A stretch of DNA of 26,049 nucleotides from an uncultured Clostridiaceae bacterium (lineage in GTDB: Bacteria > Bacillota > Clostridia > TANB77 > CAG-508), in NCBI GenBank assembly GCA_958402495.1, contig CATXTS010000012.1, forward strand, positions 1 through 26,049, read 5' to 3'. Positions 1 through 7,321 of this stretch are shown here, in pieces. A program made the position numbers and the translations under genes. Every line of letters begins with the position of its first letter. Position 1 is the first letter of the stretch. The notes under the pieces were generated by a model that ran no database searches, had not been told where the DNA came from, and was given only the letters and a program-made list of their open reading frames with translations.

Positions 1-248
1 GCAGTTACATTAATAAAAAAATTCTCATCCATAGAAATCCACATATTTAATGCATAATCTTCTTGATTATCAATAAAGGAACCAACAATGTCAGCCAATT
101 CTACTGGATTTTCATACGTTTTTTTCCATTCTAAAGTACTCGAAAAAACTTCTTCCAAATTTTCCTTTTTATTAGTATAAAAACGGTCTAAAAATTTAAA
201 AATTTCACCTGGTTTATTGCTATATAACTGTACAGAAGTATAATACAT
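1..248 (-). CDS. Hypothetical protein, N-terminal part (gene runs off the window)
   Basis: The reverse strand is open from an ATG at 248 to the window edge and encodes about 82 residues beginning MYYTSVQLYSNKPGEIFKFL. An upstream in-frame ATG at 257 gives three more residues (MND), but the GGAG of the ribosome binding site lies only one base from it. The ATG at 248 has about ten bases of spacing, so it is preferred. The visible part is soluble, rich in aromatic and acidic residues, and has no signal peptide or membrane segment. I do not recognise the family. The gene is divergent from the lipoprotein gene at 353, and the two share an upstream region with repeated ATACTA motifs. Confidence 0.7.
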   Translation of the reverse strand, partial: MYYTSVQLYSNKPGEIFKFLDRFYTNKKENLEEVFSSTLEWKKTYENPVELADIVGSFIDNQEDYALNMWISMDENFFINVT

Positions 249-257
249 ATCATTCAT

Positions 258-352
258 TCTCCTTTTTCTATTAGTATGAAAAAAATTTTTATATCTATAC
301 TAGGAATAAAATCCAACTTTTTTTCAAATACTAATAAAAAATGAGGTGTGTT
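258..352. promoter_or_regulatory. Divergent intergenic region with inverted ATACTA-type repeats
   Basis: This gap separates two divergent genes. It holds a 9-base inverted repeat, TATTAGTAT at 269-277 and ATACTAATA at 328-336. A third partial copy, ATACTAG, lies at 297-303 and overlaps a TATACT -10-like hexamer at 296-301. No good -35 was found 17 bases upstream. The GAGGTG at 343-348 is the ribosome binding site of the lipoprotein gene. Use of the repeats as an operator is inference. Confidence 0.35.
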
Positions 353-1306
353 ATGGAAAAGGAAAAAATGAAGAATAAGTGTATGAAATTAGTTGCCCTA
401 TCTTGTATATTGGTAGGTATATTAATAACCTTATCAGGTTGCAGTAAACAAGAAGAAAAAAATGTAGGACAAAAAATAGAAGAAGAACTACGCTATCTAG
501 ATGATAAAATAGTAAGCATGTTAAACAAATTAAACCATATCCAATATATGGGCTATGTTATCACAGAAGAACAAAACGAAGAAACAAATAAAAGTGCTAC
601 CGACAGCACGAGTAATTCTGGTAGCTCTGATAATTCACAAGGGGACTCTTCCAAAGAGGGAAAATCTAATTCTAACAAAGAAAGTAGTGACTCTTCTGAC
701 TCGTCATCTGAAAGTCAAAATGAGTCGCAAGGAGAAGGTGGCTATACAAAATATAGTTTAAAAGAAAAGGGAATATTAACAGGTACTCAAAAAGAAATAG
801 ATTGGGTAGACTTAAAAAATACTATAGAACTTTTATATTCTACTTGGACTACTGTACTGGTAGACCTGCACAGTGTCCAAATTCAAAATCAAGATATTTT
901 AGATTTTAGCACATTAATGGACCAAACAATAACTGTCATAAAGCAAGAAAACAAAGAGCAAACACTTGTGTCATTGGTACAATTATATTCTTATTTACCA
1001 AAATATATTGAACAATATAGTAAAGACACTGATAAAACAAATTTAGCATATACAAAATATTATATATTAGGTTCTTATGCTTTAGTAGAACAAGACAGAT
1101 GGGATGAAATGAAAACAGCCATTAGTCAAGCACAAACTTACTACTCGAATCTCCTTAATAAAGTTAATGAAAATAGGCAAAATCAAACCCAATATAGCAA
1201 AGTATATGTCCTATTAAATGAAATGAATGGAGCCATTAACCTAAAAGATAAAGATGTCTATTATATCAAGTATAAGTGTCTAATGGAGAATATTTCCCGA
1301 ATTTAG
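353..1306 (+). CDS. Membrane-anchored lipoprotein with Ser-rich linker
   Basis: The start is placed at ATG 353 because GAGGTG lies six bases upstream; the in-frame ATG at 341 would consume that site. The product is about 317 residues. A basic n-region and hydrophobic core end in the lipobox LSGC about 30 residues in, so the protein should be lipidated and held on the outer face of the membrane. A short charged segment follows, then a low-complexity linker of about 50 residues dominated by Ser, Asn, Asp and Glu. The rest is a mainly helical domain rich in Gln, Leu, Tyr and Lys with no motif I recognise. The linker suggests a spacer crossing the cell wall. The gene looks monocistronic, and the structured element at 1306 begins at its stop codon. 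Function unknown. Confidence 0.85.
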   Translation: MEKEKMKNKCMKLVALSCILVGILITLSGCSKQEEKNVGQKIEEELRYLDDKIVSMLNKLNHIQYMGYVITEEQNEETNKSATDSTSNSGSSDNSQGDSSKEGKSNSNKESSDSSDSSSESQNESQGEGGYTKYSLKEKGILTGTQKEIDWVDLKNTIELLYSTWTTVLVDLHSVQIQNQDILDFSTLMDQTITVIKQENKEQTLVSLVQLYSYLPKYIEQYSKDTDKTNLAYTKYYILGSYALVEQDRWDEMKTAISQAQTYYSNLLNKVNENRQNQTQYSKVYVLLNEMNGAINLKDKDVYYIKYKCLMENISRI

Positions 1307-1354
1307 TGTCCATGTGGACCTGGTCCCAATGGACAGTTTTGTCCACGGGGACAC
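1306..1354 (+). repeat. Compact nested hairpin element with three GTCC-N4-GGAC units
   Basis: Three short units of the form GTCC-N4-GGAC occur in a row at 1308-1319, 1323-1334 and 1341-1352. The outer arms, 1306-1319 and 1341-1354, also pair with each other over 14 positions with one A-G mismatch and one G-U wobble. The middle unit, 1320-1336, forms its own hairpin with a CAAT loop. It is much richer in G+C than its surroundings. It begins at the lipoprotein stop codon and ends nine bases before the rnpB -35. No U-tract follows, so it is not a typical intrinsic terminator. It may be a REP-like intergenic repeat or a 3' end stabiliser. Confidence 0.6.
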
Positions 1355-1362
1355 AGATGGAC

Positions 1363-1391
1363 TTGACTTATTGTTTAAGAAGTATTAAAAT
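1363..1391 (+). promoter_or_regulatory. Vegetative promoter of rnpB
   Basis: TTGACT at 1363-1368 and TAAAAT at 1386-1391 are separated by 17 bases, a good housekeeping-sigma promoter. The predicted start is near 1398, just inside the 5' strand of the RNase P P1 helix. Confidence 0.7.
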
Positions 1392-1397
1392 AAATAT

Positions 1398-1757
1398 ATA
1401 AGTGAATTGAATAGTCGCGTATAGCATGGTCGAAAGACAGCGTACGAGGAAAGTCCGGGCTCCATAGAGCAAAGATGCTAGATAACGTCTAGTGAGGGTA
1501 ACCTTAAGGAAAGTGCAACAGAAAATTACCGCCTTTTGTAAAGGTAAGGGTGAAAAGGCGAGGTAAGAGCTCACCGCTTCCATGGTGACATGGAAGGCTG
1601 TGTAAACCCCATCTGGAGCAACGCCGTAACTTAGAAAATGAAGATGGCTCGTCTTTTTTCACAAGAAAGTTATGGGGGCTTTGAGTCCTATAGTAATATA
1701 GGAAGTAGATAAATGACTATTCACGACAGAACCCGGCTTATAGATTTGCTTATATAT
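1398..1757 (+). ncRNA. rnpB: RNase P RNA, bacterial class A
   Basis: This is the catalytic RNA of ribonuclease P, which removes the 5' leader from precursor tRNAs. The universally conserved segments are present: GAGGAAAGTCCGGGCTCC near 1449-1466, AGTGCAACAGAAA near 1513, GGTAAACCCC-like sequence near 1600, and ACAGAACCCGGCTTA near 1726-1740. The CCGGGCTCC and GTGCAACAGA forms are those of class A rather than the Bacillus class B. The ends pair as P1: 1394-1407 with 1744-1757 over 14 positions including two G-U pairs. GAATAGTC at 1409-1416 pairs with GACTATTC at 1715-1722 as P2. A promoter lies directly upstream and a strong terminator directly downstream. Exact ends are estimated from the helices. 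Confidence 0.95.
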
Positions 1758-1800
1758 GAGAAAAGATAGGTTTTAAGCCTATCTTTTCTCTTATTCCTTT
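1758..1800 (+). terminator. Intrinsic terminator of rnpB
   Basis: A perfect 13-base stem joins 1758-1770 (GAGAAAAGATAGG) and 1778-1790 with a seven-base loop. A T-rich tract follows from about 1791. Confidence 0.85.
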
Positions 1801-1946
1801 TTTCTTGTTTCTTTTTTCTTGTTTCTTTTTTCAGTATCAACTTATTTCATTTTCTTTTTTCAATTTCTTTTTTTTTGTTATCGTTTTTAGATAAGCACGT
1901 CTTATCTTTTATACTTCATACTTCTTACTTCTCATACTTCTTACTA
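1797..1946. repeat. Pyrimidine-rich low-complexity DNA with short tandem repeats
   Basis: The plus strand is almost all T and C. A 14-base unit, TTTTTTCTTGTTTC, occurs twice in full at 1798-1811 and 1812-1825 and partly at 1826-1832. Further on, about 1911-1946 carries imperfect repeats of ATACTTCTTACTTCTC type with a period near 15. A small hairpin, GATAAG-CACGT-CTTATC, lies near 1889-1905 and is followed by TTTTA. The stretch lies between the rnpB terminator and the 3' end of the convergent pseudouridine synthase gene. No gene was seen in it. Confidence 0.5.
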
Positions 1947-1982
1947 AATTGCCTGTTTATTTATTTTTAGTTTGTTAATATT

Positions 1983-2879
1983 TTAATCTTCTAAAAAAAT
2001 TTGCATATCTTCTGGAATAAGTGCTTCATAGTGTACTAATTTTTGACTAATTGGGTGATAGAAGCTACAACGATAACTATGTAAGGCTTGTCTTGCAATC
2101 CATGGACACGAATGACTGTATAAAGTATCTCCTATTAAAGGATGTGATATATGTGCCATGTGTACACGGATTTGATGCGTTCTGCCAGTTTCTAGCTTAC
2201 AAGATATAATGGAGATAGGCATTTCCTGATAATTTTTTTCTTTTATAATATGATAATGGGTTATTGCTGTTTCTCCTTGCTCTTTACTGACTTCTCTTTC
2301 TATAATGCTACCTGCTTTTCTAGCTATAGGGGCGCAGATGGTTCCCTTCGTTTCTTTAAAAAAACCTTCTACTACGGCAATATATTCTTTTTCAAATATT
2401 TTTTTATGCATTTGTCTAATGAGTGATTCTTGTACATATTCGTTTTTAGCAAAGATAACTATTCCAGTTGTGTCACGGTCTATTCGATTAACAGGCCTTA
2501 TTTTTTTATGCAGACAGATACTGTCAAAATAATAACGCACACCATTAGATAGACTATCTTCAAAATGATAGCAAGAAGGATGGACAGGTATTCCAGCTGG
2601 CTTGTTAACTACTAAGTAGGCCTCATCTTCATAAAGGATAGAAAGTGGCATATTTATAGGAACAATATTACTATTGTTTTCTTTTTGGTCAAAAGAAACT
2701 TCCAATTTATCACCAGGATGTACCTGCATAAAGACTGGACAAATTTGATTATTTAAAAAGATAGCTTTTTCTTGTTTTAATTTAGTGAATAATCTCTTAG
2801 ATATTTGAAATTGCGATAGGAGTATTTCTTTAACTGTAGGATAATTATCTTTTTCTAGAACATAGTATGTAAGTTTCAT
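1983..2879 (-). CDS. RluA/RluD-family pseudouridine synthase
   Basis: This 298-residue enzyme should isomerise specific uridines in rRNA or tRNA to pseudouridine. Residues about 13-60 resemble an S4-like RNA-binding domain (KRLFTKLKQEKAIFLNN). The synthase domain has the NKPAG motif near 92-96. The catalytic loop is NRIDRDTTG at 131-139, with Asp134 as the expected nucleophile; most family members have HRLDxxTSG, so His-to-Asn and Ser-to-Thr are variants. The RluA signature LETGRTHQIRVHM comes later. The length fits the family. ATG 2879 is the natural start, although its upstream GGGGAA is a weak ribosome binding site. It is monocistronic and divergent from the pentapeptide-repeat gene. The exact target RNA cannot be told from sequence alone. 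Confidence 0.93.
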   Translation of the reverse strand: MKLTYYVLEKDNYPTVKEILLSQFQISKRLFTKLKQEKAIFLNNQICPVFMQVHPGDKLEVSFDQKENNSNIVPINMPLSILYEDEAYLVVNKPAGIPVHPSCYHFEDSLSNGVRYYFDSICLHKKIRPVNRIDRDTTGIVIFAKNEYVQESLIRQMHKKIFEKEYIAVVEGFFKETKGTICAPIARKAGSIIEREVSKEQGETAITHYHIIKEKNYQEMPISIISCKLETGRTHQIRVHMAHISHPLIGDTLYSHSCPWIARQALHSYRCSFYHPISQKLVHYEALIPEDMQIFLED

Positions 2880-2936
2880 ATTTCTATTTTCCCCAAACTA
2901 ATATATTTTTCTTTTCTATTTTATCATAAAAAGTTC

Positions 2937-2965
2937 TTGTATAAAAGTATTTTTTCTCCTATAAT
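2937..2965 (+). promoter_or_regulatory. Promoter of the pentapeptide-repeat gene
   Basis: TTGTAT at 2937-2942 and a perfect TATAAT at 2960-2965 are spaced by 17 bases. The expected start is near 2972, leaving a leader of about 35 bases with an AAAGGAG ribosome binding site. Confidence 0.65.
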
Positions 2966-3006
2966 GAATAAGTAAAATGGAAAAATAGAAAAGGAGTAGT
3001 AACAAA

Positions 3007-3654
3007 ATGGCTATTATGAAACCAATGCTAGATATAGAGCATTTACAAGAAACTTTAGAGGTAAAGCAATATATAGATGAAGCGGTAGCAGAACAAGAGG
3101 ATATCCAGAATATAAAATTTATAGAAGCTATGGACCGTTTAGAAGTAGAGAAAATTGAAATTCAGAAATCTATGTTTGTGCATTGTAAATGTCTAAATAG
3201 TTTTTTTGACCATACAATTTTTAGTGATGTGATTTTTGAAGATTGTGATTTTTCAAATACGAACTTTAGTGGTTGTTCTTTTGTCCGTGTTACCTTTTTG
3301 AACTGTAAACTGGTAGGCTGTAATTTTACACAAACATATGCTTATCAAGTTTATGTGCAGGCTTGTAATTTACGCTATAGCAATTGGGCAAGTAGTGCTT
3401 TAAAAGAAATCAAGTTTTTAGATACGATGCTAGAAACTAGTAATTTTGAATCTTTAGAAAGTAAAAAGTTTTCTTTTGAAAATTGTAGTTTACTATCTGC
3501 TAGTTTCTTTAAAACTAGTTTACAAGGCATTAATCTTTCCGATTCGCAAATAAGTGGTATAGTAGTAGGAATAGAAGACATAAAAGGTGCAATTGTTAGT
3601 ACCATGCAGGCTTTAGAACTTTCTAAATTACTGGGCATACAAATAAAAGATTAA
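3007..3654 (+). CDS. Pentapeptide-repeat protein
   Basis: The 215-residue product opens with a short Met- and acid-rich helical part. From about residue 50 it becomes a run of pentapeptide repeats of A(D/N)LXX form, for example NSFFD, VIFED, CDFSN, TNFSG, CSFVR, VTFLN and CNFTQ. Such repeats fold as a right-handed four-sided beta helix. The C-terminal DIKGAIVSTMQALELSKLLG segment is the type of cap seen in soluble Clostridial and Qnr/MfpA-like members. Some relatives mimic DNA and protect gyrase, but most have no known role and nothing here proves gyrase binding. ATG 3007 is well placed behind AAAGGAG. The gene stands alone with its own promoter. Confidence 0.88.
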   Translation: MAIMKPMLDIEHLQETLEVKQYIDEAVAEQEDIQNIKFIEAMDRLEVEKIEIQKSMFVHCKCLNSFFDHTIFSDVIFEDCDFSNTNFSGCSFVRVTFLNCKLVGCNFTQTYAYQVYVQACNLRYSNWASSALKEIKFLDTMLETSNFESLESKKFSFENCSLLSASFFKTSLQGINLSDSQISGIVVGIEDIKGAIVSTMQALELSKLLGIQIKD

Positions 3655-3715
3655 AATTTGATTTTTTAGTACCTATTATCCAAAAATGTAAAAAAGCTTG
3701 AAGTTAAACGTACTT

Positions 3716-3806
3716 TATAATATACTTATGCCAAGAGTAATCTAATTATTATTTTTTTCCATAAGTCGTCTAAGTGTCAGATTAGACTTTCTCTACTGAA
3801 AGGAGG
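3716..3806 (+). promoter_or_regulatory. Leader of the HAD nucleotidase gene: TATAAT box and competing short stems
   Basis: A perfect TATAAT lies at 3716-3721, but the nearest -35-like TTGAAG (3698-3703) is only 12 bases away. Downstream, ATTAGAC at 3782-3788 can pair either with GTCTAA at 3768-3773 or with TCTAAT near 3742-3747, giving two mutually exclusive stems ahead of the AAGGAGG site near 3800-3806. No U-tract or known riboswitch core was seen, so regulation is speculative. Confidence 0.25.
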
Positions 3807-3811
3807 AGAAA

Positions 3812-4294
3812 ATGAAAAGTAATTTTATTTGTTACTTTGACATGGATGGCGTTGTAAATTTATTTGAGAAGGATAAAAACGCCAGAAAAAACATGTGGTT
3901 ACCAGGTTATTTCGAAGGTATCCCTACAAGACTAGGAATTTCCGAAATATTACAACGGATAAATCAAGAATCCTATGTAATTATCTTAACTAAGATAATT
4001 CAAAGACTTGGAACTACCAAGGAAAAAGTCAACTACATTATGAATGACCTTCCTACAGAGGCATGGAGCGATATCATATTCGTTCCATATGGACACAGTA
4101 AATCAGAATATATTCTCCAATACTATCCATCTATGATAGTAGATGATAAGGAGGAGAATTTAGAAGAGTGTCAAAGAAAGGGATGTCACCCTTTATTCAT
4201 GTCAGACTTGAAAATCAGTCAGAAGTACGAAAACGCCAAATCTGTAGAAGATATTTGGACATTTTATCAAAAAATCAAAAAGATTTATGAATAG
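3812..4294 (+). CDS. HAD-superfamily protein, 5'(3')-deoxyribonucleotidase-like
   Basis: The 160-residue product begins with the HAD motif I, FDMDGVV, at about residues 9-15, giving the two Asp residues for nucleophilic phosphate transfer. Motif II is the hydrophobic strand ending in Thr (YVIILTK, about 53-59). A candidate motif III Lys lies in HSKSEYI near residue 96. Motif IV is MIVDDKEEN near residues 108-116. The layout matches small cytosolic nucleotidase-like HAD proteins that dephosphorylate nucleoside monophosphates, though the substrate is not visible. A strong AAGGAGGAG supports ATG 3812. The gene ends just before a bidirectional terminator and appears to be transcribed alone. Confidence 0.75.
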   Translation: MKSNFICYFDMDGVVNLFEKDKNARKNMWLPGYFEGIPTRLGISEILQRINQESYVIILTKIIQRLGTTKEKVNYIMNDLPTEAWSDIIFVPYGHSKSEYILQYYPSMIVDDKEENLEECQRKGCHPLFMSDLKISQKYENAKSVEDIWTFYQKIKKIYE

Positions 4295-4304
4295 TAAGAG
4301 TTTG

Positions 4305-4339
4305 AAAAAAGCAGGTAGCTGACACTACTTGCTTTTTTT
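4305..4339. terminator. Intrinsic terminator, usable from both strands
   Basis: A stem of AGCAGGTAG and CTACTTGCT with one G-U pair has a six-base loop. It is flanked by an A-tract on the left and seven Ts on the right. Confidence 0.85.
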
Positions 4340-4340
4340 C

Positions 4341-4381
4341 TTGTCTTCTATGCTAGAAAATGATATAATGCACTATATCAT
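4341..4381 (+). promoter_or_regulatory. Promoter with palindromic operator for the LPQTG surface protein
   Basis: TTGTCT at 4341-4346 and TATAAT at 4364-4369 are 17 bases apart. A perfect 8-base inverted repeat, ATGATATA-ATGCAC-TATATCAT at 4360-4381, covers the -10 and the predicted start. A symmetrical site at this position would suit a dimeric repressor. The promoter follows immediately after the preceding terminator. The operator role is inference. Confidence 0.6.
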
Positions 4382-4403
4382 AATATAGAAAGGACGTGGA
4401 ACG

Positions 4404-7250
4404 ATGGATACCTTAAAAAAATGTAGTATCATTCTACTGTTGCTAGTTATCCTATTTATACAAAACCTTTATTTTCCAACTCTTAGTTTAGCCAAAGATG
4501 AGGAGACTATTAGTTTAGATGTGACTTTAAGTAGAGATGAAAAAGACCCTAATCGTATTCGAATCATTGCTAAGGATACCCAATATCAGATTACAGAGTT
4601 AAAATATGTTCATAAAGCTATTAAGTTAGACCAAATTTCTTATTTTGAGGAACCACATAATGATATTTATACATTTTCTATTACCCCTAGTATGTATATA
4701 GAAGAAAGTTTTTCCTTAGACGGTTATGGTACTTATACCGTTTATGCTAAAAATGCCTATGGAAATCGCTTTTTAAGTAGAATTACCTTAAGAGACCCTG
4801 CATTACTACCTAGCTTAACAGTGAGTCAAGACCAAGAAAATCCGCTTCATTTACATATACAAGTAACCAGTAAGAGCACACAAAATTTAACCACTTTAAA
4901 AATAGCTAAAAAAGAGACTTATCAAGAAACAATTGATTTCAAAACACAAGGAATAGCAATTCCTTTTCCTAGTAGCAAACAAATTGATTTACTTTATACA
5001 GAAATTACAGAGCCAGGTATTTATGCTGTTTATGTAGAAGATGGTGAAGGATATAGTGCGACTACTACGGTTTATGTTTCAGAGCAAAAAACGCCAATTA
5101 CTGCTCAAATATCGGATATGGATGACAATCGAAATATACAAATACAAGCAACAGATGCTATATGTCCGATTACTACCATTAAAATTGCTAAAAAAGAAGA
5201 AATAGAAGATTTTGAAGATTTTCAAACAAAGGGTGTTACTATTCCCATAACACCTAGTCAAACAGTGAATGTTAATTATAACATACCAACAGATGGCACG
5301 TATGTCATTTATATAGCAGATGAAGCAGGATATCAGAAGATGATACAAAAGCGTTTTATTTCAGAAGAAAAGGTTATGAACATTACTGTAAAACAAGATG
5401 CGGACAATCCAAGTAAATTAACAATGACAGCTACCAATATCATTGCTAATATAGTAGAAATGAAAGTAGCCATAGGAGATACGATTACCATAGAGTATTT
5501 CCAGGAAAATGGAGAAATACTACCGATTACTCCTGGAAAAATAGTAGAAGCTAATTATCTACTTTCCCAAAATGCTGTATTAAATGTGTATGTAAAAGAT
5601 GAAGATGGATATAGTTATATGACAACCAAAGCCATAACGAATATAGATGACCCTGTTCCACCACAAGCACCTAGTATTTCTGTAACCCAAAATGTACAAA
5701 ATCCAAAACAAATAGATGTATTGGTACGTGGGTTAGATGCCTATATTAGAAAAGTAAAATGGGCGCCAGGAAAGCAAGATATAGCTTATTTTGCAACAAA
5801 TGGCACACAAATTGGTTCTGAATCCATTGGCAAAATTGTACAAACGCATTTTTCTATTTCCCAAGTAGGTACCTATACGGTGTATGCCATAGATAATCAA
5901 GGTAGTCAGACGGTAGAACATATCCAAATTACTAGCATAGAAGAAGTTATACCGCCAGATACCACACCGCCTACTATTACAGGTGTTCAAAATCAAGGCA
6001 TATATACAAAAAGTGTAACACCTATTTGCCAAGATGAACATTTAATACAAGTGGTTTTAACTAGAAATGAAGAAATCGTAACCAATTATACAAATGGAAT
6101 GCCTATTTCAGAAGATGGCATTTATGAATTACTAGCAGTAGATGAAGCAGGTAACGAAACGACTATTTCCTTTATAATAGATAAAACTACTCCTACTATA
6201 CAAGTTATAATCTCCAAGCCAGAAAACAAACAAGTAAATGTTAAAATTTATATAGAAGAACAGACCACTTCTGTGAAGACTCTAAAAGCTGCGAGTGGAC
6301 AACAAGATATATCGTATTTTCAGAATAATGGTCAAGAAGTTTCCATAGCTACCACCAACCAAAAATTAATTATTGCGAACTGGCCTATTACGCAAAATGG
6401 AACCTATACCATATATGCACAAGACCTTGCTGGAAATGCTGCTGTTTACTCTTTTGAAGTTGACACTATAGAAAAAGAGCCAGAACCTAAGCCAGAAGAT
6501 ACTACACCACCCACTATGGAAATAACCAAACAGGTAGTACAAGATAATCAAAAAGTAGAGTTGACATTACATGTAACAGACACCCAGTCTGCGATTGCTA
6601 AAGCAAAAGTTGCCGTTGGAAAACAAACACTTACATATTTTAAAGAAGCAGGAGAAGTATTAGAATTAACTAAAACAGCAAATACAGCGACAACAACTTT
6701 TGGTATTTTACAAAATGGATGGTATACCATTTATGTAGAAGATATGCCTGGAAATGCAACTATTAAACAAATAGAAATTATGGATATTCAAGAGGAAAAA
6801 CCAAATCCAGACCCAACACCAGATACCATACCACCAATTGTTTTAGGAGTAGAGGATAAGAAGGTATATCTTCAGGCGGTAACACCAACTATTCAAGATG
6901 ATAATCTATTACAAGTGCTTTTAACAAAAGATGGAAACGTAGTAAAAGATTATCAAAATGGAGATACGATAACTGCTAATGGAAAATATGTCTTAACAGC
7001 AACGGATAAAGCGGGTAATCAAACCATCATTACTTTTACCATTGCAATAGAAGCGGAAAAACCAGATACGAATACAACGGTAGATACTAATCTAATAACT
7101 AATCATGAAACGATGCAGAACAAACAAAATGCAGAAAATATGGCTAGTGGAACTTTACCACAAACAGGTGATTCTGCCTATATTATGATTGCTATCTTGT
7201 GTGTAGGTTTTGTTTGTGTTTATTTCTATAATAAATATAGAAGTCTATAA
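4404..7250 (+). CDS. LPQTG cell-wall-anchored surface protein with Ig-like repeats
   Basis: This 948-residue protein has an N-terminal signal peptide (hydrophobic core about residues 8-30, cleavage near SLAKDEE). Its C-terminal sorting signal is LPQTG at about 918, then a hydrophobic span and a basic tail ending NKYRSL. A sortase should therefore attach it to peptidoglycan. Between them are about five divergent repeats of 90-100 residues up to about residue 515. Each has a strand, a KxAxG...YFxxNG element and a closing GTYTVYAxDxxG strand. Two further copies alternate with two shorter Ig-like modules that open with TTPPTI or TIPPIV and end in GNxT. Pro/Glu/Asp linkers separate the later modules. 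The architecture suggests a fibrous adhesin or spacer; no ligand-binding or enzymatic domain is seen. No sortase gene lies in the window. GAAAGGACG supports ATG 4404. Confidence 0.92.
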   Translation: MDTLKKCSIILLLLVILFIQNLYFPTLSLAKDEETISLDVTLSRDEKDPNRIRIIAKDTQYQITELKYVHKAIKLDQISYFEEPHNDIYTFSITPSMYIEESFSLDGYGTYTVYAKNAYGNRFLSRITLRDPALLPSLTVSQDQENPLHLHIQVTSKSTQNLTTLKIAKKETYQETIDFKTQGIAIPFPSSKQIDLLYTEITEPGIYAVYVEDGEGYSATTTVYVSEQKTPITAQISDMDDNRNIQIQATDAICPITTIKIAKKEEIEDFEDFQTKGVTIPITPSQTVNVNYNIPTDGTYVIYIADEAGYQKMIQKRFISEEKVMNITVKQDADNPSKLTMTATNIIANIVEMKVAIGDTITIEYFQENGEILPITPGKIVEANYLLSQNAVLNVYVKDEDGYSYMTTKAITNIDDPVPPQAPSISVTQNVQNPKQIDVLVRGLDAYIRKVKWAPGKQDIAYFATNGTQIGSESIGKIVQTHFSISQVGTYTVYAIDNQGSQTVEHIQITSIEEVIPPDTTPPTITGVQNQGIYTKSVTPICQDEHLIQVVLTRNEEIVTNYTNGMPISEDGIYELLAVDEAGNETTISFIIDKTTPTIQVIISKPENKQVNVKIYIEEQTTSVKTLKAASGQQDISYFQNNGQEVSIATTNQKLIIANWPITQNGTYTIYAQDLAGNAAVYSFEVDTIEKEPEPKPEDTTPPTMEITKQVVQDNQKVELTLHVTDTQSAIAKAKVAVGKQTLTYFKEAGEVLELTKTANTATTTFGILQNGWYTIYVEDMPGNATIKQIEIMDIQEEKPNPDPTPDTIPPIVLGVEDKKVYLQAVTPTIQDDNLLQVLLTKDGNVVKDYQNGDTITANGKYVLTATDKAGNQTIITFTIAIEAEKPDTNTTVDTNLITNHETMQNKQNAENMASGTLPQTGDSAYIMIAILCVGFVCVYFYNKYRSL

Positions 7251-7283
7251 ATAAAAATCAGAAAGAACTAGGAACGGCTAGAT

Positions 7284-7321
7284 ACCACCTCTCATATACT
7301 AAGTATTAGAGGTGGTTTTTT
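7284..7321 (+). terminator. Terminator of the surface protein gene, overlapping the cwlJ ribosome binding site
   Basis: CCACCTCT (7285-7292) pairs perfectly with AGAGGTGG (7308-7315), and an inner ATAC/GTAT pairing tightens the loop. Six Ts at 7316-7321 follow and abut the cwlJ ATG at 7322. The 3' arm contains GAGGTG, the only visible cwlJ ribosome binding site, so a read-through transcript would both terminate and hide that site. Confidence 0.85.
7293..7301 (+). promoter_or_regulatory. Candidate mother-cell (sigma-K type) -10 of cwlJ-gerQ, inside the terminator loop
   Basis: CATATACTA matches the sigma-K -10 consensus CATAnnnTA exactly, and differs at one position from the sigma-E form CATACAnT. 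An AC dinucleotide 17 bases upstream, in GGAAC, fits the minimal sigma-K -35. A start near 7305-7308 would give an mRNA lacking the 5' arm of the hairpin, leaving GAGGTG free. Placement is clear; use by sigma-K or sigma-E is inference. Confidence 0.5.

Noticed and set aside
341..352. Upstream ATG for the lipoprotein
   Set aside because: Its codons overlap GAGGTG, the ribosome binding site of ATG 353, and nothing suitable lies before 341.
1368..1583. Minus-strand open frame of 71 codons
   Set aside because: It lies antisense to the conserved core of rnpB and has no ribosome binding site; the RNA gene explains the sequence.
1889..1912. GATAAG-CACGT-CTTATC as terminator of the pseudouridine synthase gene
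   Set aside because: The gene is on the minus strand, and on that strand the stem is followed by TAAAAA rather than a U-tract; it would suit only plus-strand transcripts, and rnpB already has a strong terminator.
3739..3806. Riboswitch before the HAD nucleotidase gene
   Set aside because: Only six-base alternative stems are present, with no conserved aptamer core and no terminator U-tract.
5079..6730. Several minus-strand frames inside the LPQTG gene
   Set aside because: All are shadows of the 948-residue coding frame; none has a ribosome binding site or family resemblance.
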